A stretch of 64,000 bases of DNA. Origin: Scilla litardierei (taxonomy: Eukaryota; Streptophyta; Magnoliopsida; Asparagales; Asparagaceae). Positions 57,253-64,000 of the stretch are shown piece by piece. Location of the stretch: contig CM061138.1 in NCBI GenBank assembly GCA_030789695.1, positions 181,699,051 to 181,763,050 on the forward strand, read 5' to 3'. The first letter of the stretch is position 1. The number at the start of each line of letters is the position of its first letter. The notes beneath the pieces were generated by a model that did not search any database, was not told the origin of the DNA, and was given only the letters and a program-made list of their open reading frames with translations. Position numbers and translations under genes: made by a program.

Positions 57253-58182
57253 CTAAACCTCGTCAGCGGTGAGCATCAGAGGCTCTTTCCACTTGCTCTT
57301 TGTTCGAGCTCTCTTTCCAGGTCCGGGGGGGGTTGATGGTGAGACACATTCCAGCTCAAGAAGTTTCTCTCCATCCAGACTAGTCTGCTCCTCGATTCCA
57401 TCCCAGCCTTCAGGGGGGTTCCTTGAAAGAACTTCCCAAGCTCCTGCTTCAATTACCCGCTCTTCTTCTATTTCCAGGAGGTTACATTTGGGTTCCTCCG
57501 GTGGTGACTTTATCGACAGCGCCAAGTCAAATTCTACTTTTTGATCTCCGACGTTTAAGGACAATTTCCCCTTCTTAACGTCGATGAGTACGCCAGCAGT
57601 TGCCATAAAGGGTCTTCCGAGGATAATCGGAGTGTGATTATCCTCAGGCATATCCAAAACCACGAAATCGACTGGCACGTGCACACCGCGGACATTGACT
57701 GGTAAGTCGTCGACTACTCCCACCGGGTACTTCACTGATCGATCTACGAGCTGAATGGTCATCCCCGTAGGTTCAAGGTCACGCATATTGATCCTCTTGT
57801 ATAGCGATAAGGGCATCAAACTTACACTCGCTCCCAGATCGACAAGTGCTCTATTAATTGATACCTCCCCTATGGAGCACGGGATAGAGAAACTTCCTGG
57901 GTCCCTCAGTTTCGGCGGATTTGCTCGTTGGATTAGGGCGCCACATTCTGCCGTAAGGACCACTTTCTCTTTTCTTGTCCCCTTCGTTACCAGCTCCTTA
58001 AGGAATTTTGCATACGAGGAAATGGTCTCGATCGCTTCCAGAAACGGGATTTGCAGACTCAGGTCCTTCACCATCTCGAAGAACTTGCCATACTTTTTTG
58101 GCCTTGGCAAGCCTCTGTGGAAACGGTACTGAAGGTTTGAAAACCCTTGCGTCGTCGCCTTCATTCTTCTTCTTCTCTTCAT
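57253..58182 (-). CDS. Athila protease region of gag-pol
   Basis: An open frame of about 309 codons. Near residues 105-125 lies the retropepsin-like motif VDLGASVSLMPLSLYK, the Asp-Leu-Gly variant usual in plant Athila/Tat elements, with the ILGRPFMATAG flap partner about 75 residues later. It would process Gag-Pol. The frame ends where RT should begin, and no RT motif follows on either strand. Confidence 0.8.
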   Translation of the reverse strand: MKRRRRMKATTQGFSNLQYRFHRGLPRPKKYGKFFEMVKDLSLQIPFLEAIETISSYAKFLKELVTKGTRKEKVVLTAECGALIQRANPPKLRDPGSFSIPCSIGEVSINRALVDLGASVSLMPLSLYKRINMRDLEPTGMTIQLVDRSVKYPVGVVDDLPVNVRGVHVPVDFVVLDMPEDNHTPIILGRPFMATAGVLIDVKKGKLSLNVGDQKVEFDLALSIKSPPEEPKCNLLEIEEERVIEAGAWEVLSRNPPEGWDGIEEQTSLDGEKLLELECVSPSTPPGPGKRARTKSKWKEPLMLTADEV

Positions 58183-59754
58183 AAACTCCCTCCAGAGTCA
58201 CGGGGCTCGACGTAGAAGCTCCACTGTTGTTCACTTCCATATTTGGTTTCTTATTGACAAGCGGTGCTTCATTGTCTTTCTCGGCCCCCGCGCCGGAATC
58301 ATCATTCCACTCCTTAAGACAATGGCGGAGACATTTGCTTGACCATGTGTCAAGGCTAGAGTTTGGCTTGGTCCCCTTGGGTTCACCTCCGGCTGATCCG
58401 ACAGTTGCCCTTATGCCTTCTGAAGGTTGGCCACTTGTAACCCCAGCTGGGTCACTTGATCGGCCAAGGCCTTCTGCCCAAGCTGTAGCTGATGCTTCTC
58501 CGGATTCGCAATATACTGAGTCAGGATGCTCTCAATAGGAGAGACCACTCGTTGATTGTTGGGGCGGAGGTTGCTGATTTCGAGGAGGGTACTGTTGATA
58601 CATTTATTGTAGAGGTTGATGGGGCTGATATAGCTGCTGCTGCTGAGGTTGCTGAGGTTGCTGAAGTTGCTGGTACGATGCCCTGTAGCTGAAATTGGGA
58701 TGGTTCCGGTTGTTGGGAGAGTATGCATGATTGGAACTCGTCCTCGGTGGATAAGGTGCATTTCCCGTCGAATTGTAAAATAGGGCACTAGCTTGATCCA
58801 CGGGCTCGGAGACGTCTCCAATGTCAAAATCTCCCATTACTTCAGTTTCTACTGCTGCTACATACTGAGGGTTGGCGCCACCGGCTCCAACCATGAATGC
58901 TGAAATCTGAGTCGAAATCAAATCAAATTTTCTTGACAGTTTATCTACTTCCTCAACTCGATGAATTCCTCCAGCTTTCGGTGTAGCTCATTAATCGCTC
59001 CACCTCGCATTGTTCGATGCCATATTTTCCAGAATATTTCCGGCATCTACTTCATTTCTTGCCATGAAGGATCCACCCGCTGCGGCATCCATGGAGGACT
59101 TCAAGTCGTCCCTCAGTCCATTGTAAAACAAGTTTATGATCTGCCAGTGGGGGAGCTCATGGTGAGGACATTTTCTCTGCATTTCCTTGTACCTCACCCA
59201 CGCTTCATGCAGGGACTCATGGCTCGCTGGGAGAATGAGGAGATTTCGCTCCTTAGCTTCATCGTCTTCCCTGGAGGAAAGAACTTGTTCAGGAATGCAT
59301 TTGAGAGCCGCTCCCAGGTTGTGAACAAGTTGGGGTCCATTCCCATCAGCCATTGCTTCGCCCTGTCTCGCAGAGAGAATGGGAACAATCTCAACCGAAT
59401 AGCCTCGGTTGATACGCCATTGATTCTGAACGTCTCGCACTTCTCCAAAAAAGAGTCCAGGTGCTCGATCGGATTCTTCATAGGTGCTCCAGAAAATTGG
59501 TCCTGCTGGATCCAAGCCACGAGTGATGGCTTCAGCTTGAAATTTACGGTAGTAATGGCCGGAGGTCGGATGCTGGATGTGGACCCAATGGACAACATCG
59601 AGTACTCAAGCAAGGACTTTTAAGGAGTGATATTTTCTGCCATGGCGGCAATTTCTTCTCTTCTTCTCCTCTCTGCGTTCAATCGCCTCACGATGGCGTT
59701 GATCTCGGGATCTAGAGGAACTAAGTCGTCAAGACTTCTCGAGTTCCTACGCAT
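58183..59754 (-). pseudogene. Athila gag, frameshifted
   Basis: The start is at 59752-59754 (MRRNSRSLDDLVPLDPEINA). The frame passes a stop near 59622 and then gives the retrotransposon gag domain (HLDSFLEKCETFRINGV, RLRLFPFSLRDRAKQWL, NAFLNKFFPPGKT). A frameshift near 59220 moves it to the frame ending 58991 (LHEAWVRYKEMQRKCPHH, NLFYNGL). Further frame changes cross the Gln-rich segment (58604-58921) and the coiled-coil-prone part (58411-58827). Typical Athila Gag, not translatable as one protein here. Confidence 0.8.
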
Positions 59755-59918
59755 GAAAATCAAGATGTACTGTGAAGCACGTATGGTATGATGCCAAATA
59801 AAAACAAAAATAAAGAATAAAGAATAAAAATAAAAGTGTAGAATGTAAAAATTATCATTGGGTAAGGATGTGAGCTAGTCTCAGGATGACAGGGTCCTAA
59901 ATGTAACAAGCATGCTGC

Positions 59919-59937
59919 CTCCCCGGCAACGGCGCCA
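59919..59937 (-). other. Athila primer-binding site (tRNA-Asp)
   Basis: The minus strand reads TGGCGCCGTTGCCGGGGAG, complementary to the 3' end of plant tRNA-Asp(GUC), the usual primer of Athila/Tat elements. It is 7 nt from the LTR. Confidence 0.95.
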
Positions 59938-59944
59938 TAAAGCT

Positions 59945-61504
59945 TGACCGCCCACCCGTTTGGCACTCAAATAGGGACGGGGATACTAGGATTAAAATTT
60001 GTAACCGCAAGCGCACGGTGTCGAGGTGTGGCTTGGGGGTCGAACACAGGGAGGTGTGTGTGTGCTTGTGAGCAATTGGGATCCTGATCACCCGGTGGGT
60101 GAGCTAGCTTAATCGCTTGATGGGTTGTCACGATAGAAAATTAATGCAAAAGTTGTAAGAGATAAAAAAGGCAACCTAGGACCTTGGCTTCCGCCCTATC
60201 ATTAGTTCTCACTATTGACCGACGGATATGAATGTGATCGGATTCTAGGGTTTAGTGGTGAGACGTTGCCTTTAATAGTGGTACCTAGCGTCCAATGGGC
60301 CCGATATTTCGATCGATGTCCATGATGATACACTAGGTCTACCCAGGTTCGGACGGTGGGCATTCCCATGTCCAGCATCGACCAACTCCGAGAGCACTAA
60401 GCTCACAACGATTGCTCCCGACATTTCATCCAAGCCGTTCCCACACGCGAGGAATCAATGTCTACGCTAGGGGTGTGAGCTGTGAATAGTGAATCAAACT
60501 CCCGTTTTATTTCCCATTGGCCCGACGGCCAAAAGCGGTCTTTCTCCCGCCAGTGACAATAAAACGCCCCTGCGTAACCATCTAAATCCATATATCCTAT
60601 CGAATCGCTGATCCTATGGTCGTTCTAGGGAGAACCCACGAAGGGGCTTCCACCAATGTCCCAGATTTAGAAACTGCTCACTAATCATGGCAATAGAAGC
60701 AACAAAACAAATTTCAGCCATCAAAATGAGAATCAAGCAATAAACTACTGTAGCAAATAGTATTGATAACGCGATATTAAAGTATCAAAATGATCAAGAA
60801 ACTTACAAATGAAAATATATTCGAAACAGCCAAAAACCCCTAAAACAGCTTAAGAAAATGGAGATTACGTTTTCTGGGAAACCTATGGCTATTTATACAT
60901 TTTGGCAAGATGCCAGGGAATATTCCCACAAAAAGACAAAAATAAACGCTCACCCGATCAGTTGAAACATCAACCGATCGGGTGAGGCAGCGGTTGGACT
61001 TGGTCTTTGGCTCTGAAAATCCTCACCCGATCGCTGAACCGATCGGATGAGTCGTTGGGTTCTCGAGCTGGGGAAGCATATGCTACAGGTGACCCAGTCA
61101 TTTGACAAGTCAACCGATCGGGTGAACTTTGCACTCAAAAATAGCAAGCTGTGTCGGATCCACCCGATCGCTGAACCGATCGGGTGGAGTTGGCTTCTTC
61201 CTCAGGTCAGATACGGGCGCACGAACCGATCGGATGGAACTGTCCACCCGATTGGTTGAGAGCTGATACGTGGTTTCTCTTGATGATTTTCTCTCAGGAT
61301 CTCGTGCGACACCTCCCGTTGCTCCGGGGACTCGTGATGTTAGCGTTGTATGTCCCCTATGCCAGCAAGATCCTGCAAAAACACAAAAACACAACGAAAG
61401 TGAAAAGAAACTAAAAATCACAAAAAGACGGACTCAAAATAACAAAAAATAACGGAAAATCACGGAGAAGACGTTGTGAATATATAAAATATAAACGCAC
61501 GTCA
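59945..61504 (-). repeat. 5' LTR of the Athila element (1,560 bp)
   Basis: Partner of 51170-52730. Palindromic array 60951-61260, TATAAATA on the minus strand at 60890-60897. Confidence 0.95.
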
Positions 61505-63472
61505 ATGTCTACGGCATTGCGAATGTTGTAGTGGTTGCAATTGGTGTTGTTGTAGTGTCATTGTTCTTGGTGTGGACATGGTTGTGGTGTTGTGTGGTTG
61601 TGGTGTTGTGTGATTGTGGTGTTGCGAGTGTGATGGTCTGTTTCATTTGCCAGTTCTGTCCCGTGAATTCATGTATGCATAACTTTTAACCTAATGCTCC
61701 AAAAATGATGATTGAAGATAATTCGGAAAGCTAATTTAGTTAGCTACAACTTCCATTTAGATACTAAGTTCAAAATATGCCTGGAACTAGACTTAAACTG
61801 ATAGTTGTTAACATAATTTCATTTCTGCCAGCATTTTCTTATTGCGATACTCTGTTTCTGCTTTTGTGATGAGTATAACTTTAGTTTTGGGTCTCCAAAA
61901 AGTATGATCTAATATGATCTGTAAAGCACTTGAAGTTAGCTTCAGCTTTCGTTTAGATACCGAACCCGTATTATGTCTATAATTAGACTTAAATGGACAA
62001 TTTTTAACTGTGTGTCAATTCTGGACAGACTTTGATGTTTTCATTTATTATATTGAATTCAACTATGCATAACTTTTGTATAATGCTCCATAAATTATGT
62101 TTTAATATAATTTGGAAATCTTTTTAAGTCCTCTCCAACTTTCATGCTGGGACCAAACTCAAATTTAGCCTATAAATAGACTGTAACTGCTGATATTCAT
62201 ATGTATGTCAGTTTTGGGTAGATTCTACCACTCTGTATTGTCCAGACCATAACTATCTCCATGGTTGTCCAAAATTTACGTTCTTAGACAAGCTGGAAAG
62301 ATAATTAATTCATATACAACATTTATGTTGAACATTAGATCAGAATACAACTGTAATGGACTGATATTGCTTGATTCTTTCAGAGAACAGACTCAAATCA
62401 GATTCTGAGTCTGCGTCAGTTTTCATGTTTACAGATGTGTGCATGTGTTATGTGTGTGTTGTGGACTCCATGTCATGCATGTACACGTGAATTTGAATGT
62501 GCTGACTGAAATGTGAAATGCATGCATAATGCTCTTATACAAGTGAATGCAATGGCATGTTGTTCTTATGCATAGTGATTTGGATAGATGCTTATTAATA
62601 AATGATATGAAACCATGAGCCAAAATATGAAATGATATGCGTTATGATAGAAAGAATGGCTACATGTTCCAAAGTGCTACATTGAGCCAAAGTGTCACGG
62701 TATGAGTTGGGGGAATTCGTCGGGGCCACCTCTTGATCCTAATAGGAGCCACCTCTTGATGCCATGCTAGCTTAGCCGATGGAATCCCATAGGCCATGCA
62801 TTGCATTTCATATTTGCATCATGTGCGTCAGTGTGTATCGTGTGCATTATCTATAAAGTATTGCATGTGGTGTGATATGTGTGTTGTGCATTATATGCTA
62901 ACCATGTGCAAGTATTGTTTACCTTACTTGGTTGTGCACTTTCATTTGTTGTTTACTTGGTTGCTCCTTTTGCTTTTTCACTTACCATGTTCACTGGTTG
63001 CACTTTTCTTTTATGCAGCACAATGTCAAACATAGTCTTTGCATATTAAAGGTGTGTATTCCTGCTGGACACGCTTTGACGTGTCCTCCCCCTTTTCCCC
63101 ACAGGTACCATAGTTTTTCCTGGCGAGTGCTATCTTTGAGCTAGAGTGCATCGCATATTATATGGAGTGTGTTGTACATGTGTGCACAACTATGAGTGGT
63201 GTGACATTGGGTTTTGTATATCTATGTGATTGAGTTGTATTGTATAAATGTTGTTTATATACATGAGATGATTTCTTTTTTATGTGTACATGTGTCCTGT
63301 GTTTGGCTTTGGATTATGTTGGAGCAGTATATGTACTCTCCCAGAATGTGCGCAGTAGCCTACCTCTCTTTTCTGTTCCTCTATTTTCTCCTATCCTCTC
63401 TTCACCATCGCCTCTGCAGGGTGTTGTGAGCGGATTCGTACTGTCCGGGTATCCTGAGAGCAGGACGTGACA
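61505..63472 (+). repeat. Probable LTR, right part
   Basis: Ends CAGGACGTGACA at 63472, like the other gypsy LTR ends in the window (GGGGCGTGACA). GCCACCTCTTGAT occurs twice near 62730-62765. AT-rich, with no gene. 61680-62400 has loose repeats around CAACTATGCATAACTTT. Confidence 0.45.
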
Positions 63473-64000
63473 ACCAGCCAACAGAATCACCCAAAAACTG
63501 CACCCAAATAGCCACCAGAATCACCCAATTCTGCACCCAAATAGCCACCAGAATCACCCAAAAATTGCACTGAAACAATAAAACAAAGCCACAGAAAAAC
63601 ATCTAGGGGACACCTATAGGGACAGCCATGGGACACCTAACAGACAGCCACAAGAGGAATAATCCACAAAGGAAAAACGGCCGAGCAAATCGACGGATAA
63701 CTGGCAGCAAAATTTCCCCCGGCGGCTGGTGGAGTTGAAAAGAAAAGGACAACCACAGAAAATATTAGAGATAATGGTGAAGGTCGCCAATACGTCTCGG
63801 GTTACCGGGGATATTGAATCAATGGGGATGGCCCCTCGATTCTAACCCTACGTCATGCCCCAAACATATACAACCGAAAAAGAAGCAAACCCCAGCCATG
63901 GCGAAGATCACCGAAGTCTAAAAATGCATGCAACACATTTAAACATTTAATTGAAAGCTTTAGAGGGGTCGAATCTAACATTCACTGGAGTTCACGCGAG
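63473..64000. other. Window end: 33-bp tandem repeat then unique sequence
   Basis: 63476-63565 holds about three copies of a unit with CCACCAGAATCACCCA and TGCACCCAAATAG. The rest (63566-64000) shows no supported gene. Confidence 0.6.

Larger units (their letters stand above)
51170..61504 (-). mobile_element. Athila-type Ty3/gypsy element lacking RT and integrase
   Basis: Flanked by the duplication ATGTC (51165-51169 and 61505-61509). On the minus strand: 5' LTR 61504-59945, tRNA-Asp primer site, gag, protease, then an internal palindromic array and an Athila ORF1-like frame, polypurine tract and 3' LTR 52730-51170. RT, RNase H and integrase are absent, so it needs enzymes from elsewhere. 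The LTRs are about 96-97% identical by eye. Confidence 0.92.

Noticed and set aside
58961..59623. 220-codon plus-strand ORF
   Set aside because: Antisense of the Athila gag, whose minus-strand motifs are clear.
50421..63472. Confident solo LTR interrupted by the Athila element
   Set aside because: The right end is convincing, but no matching 5-bp duplication was found (AACTT versus ACCAG), so it is reported only as probable.

Overview
This window is nuclear DNA from a flowering plant. It is a pile of transposable elements with no ordinary host gene that I can support. The evidence is Ty1/copia and Ty3/gypsy elements with plant-type primer-binding sites, non-autonomous Helitrons, fold-back MITEs, long microsatellites and a relic of a plant pararetrovirus (Caulimoviridae). 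The species cannot be named from the sequence.

Layout. 1-3502: Helitron-family elements, some head-to-head or head-to-tail, around TG and TATG microsatellites. 3518-3900: fold-back MITE. About 3946-6613: endogenous caulimovirid fragment with TATA box, poly(A) signal, initiator-Met primer site and broken ORFs, cut by the next element. 6614-19371: Sirevirus-like copia element on the minus strand (LTRs 6614-8487 and 17497-19371), with gag, pol and a downstream accessory ORF. 19372-22430: part of a second copy sharing the right LTR. 22431-23970: AT-rich, no gene. 24032-25852: Helitron whose 5' end is repeated about 18 times. 25853-31291: minus-strand gypsy LTR (27750-30664) with leader, inserted in an older LTR. 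31978-33965 and 47175-48406: two halves of an old minus-strand LTR, split by 33966-47169, a chromodomain-type gypsy element (TSD GTCTC). That element is itself interrupted by a 3.3 kb solo LTR (39576-42859, TSD ACAGT). 48565-49690: fold-back MITE, Helitron ends, microsatellites. 50421-51169 and 61505-63472: probable LTR split by 51170-61504, an Athila-type gypsy element (TSD ATGTC) that has lost RT and integrase but keeps gag, protease and an ORF1-like frame.

Three signals stand out. (1) The chromovirus-type LTRs carry an ordered set of hairpins with invariant loops and covarying stems, which suggests a structured RNA in the leader. (2) A palindromic array of CTAGTCGGTC / GACCGACTAG units lies just upstream of the TATA box in both the copia LTR and an unrelated gypsy LTR. 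The Athila LTR has an analogous CCGATCGG array in the same place. In the copia and Athila elements a second array also precedes the accessory ORF, like an internal promoter. (3) The gypsy element has GT-AG introns that restore frame exactly at the gag/protease junction and inside integrase, and its primer site matches tRNA-Ile.

Most coding regions are broken by stops or frameshifts. The exceptions are the 717-codon copia RT/RNase H frame and the gypsy gag.
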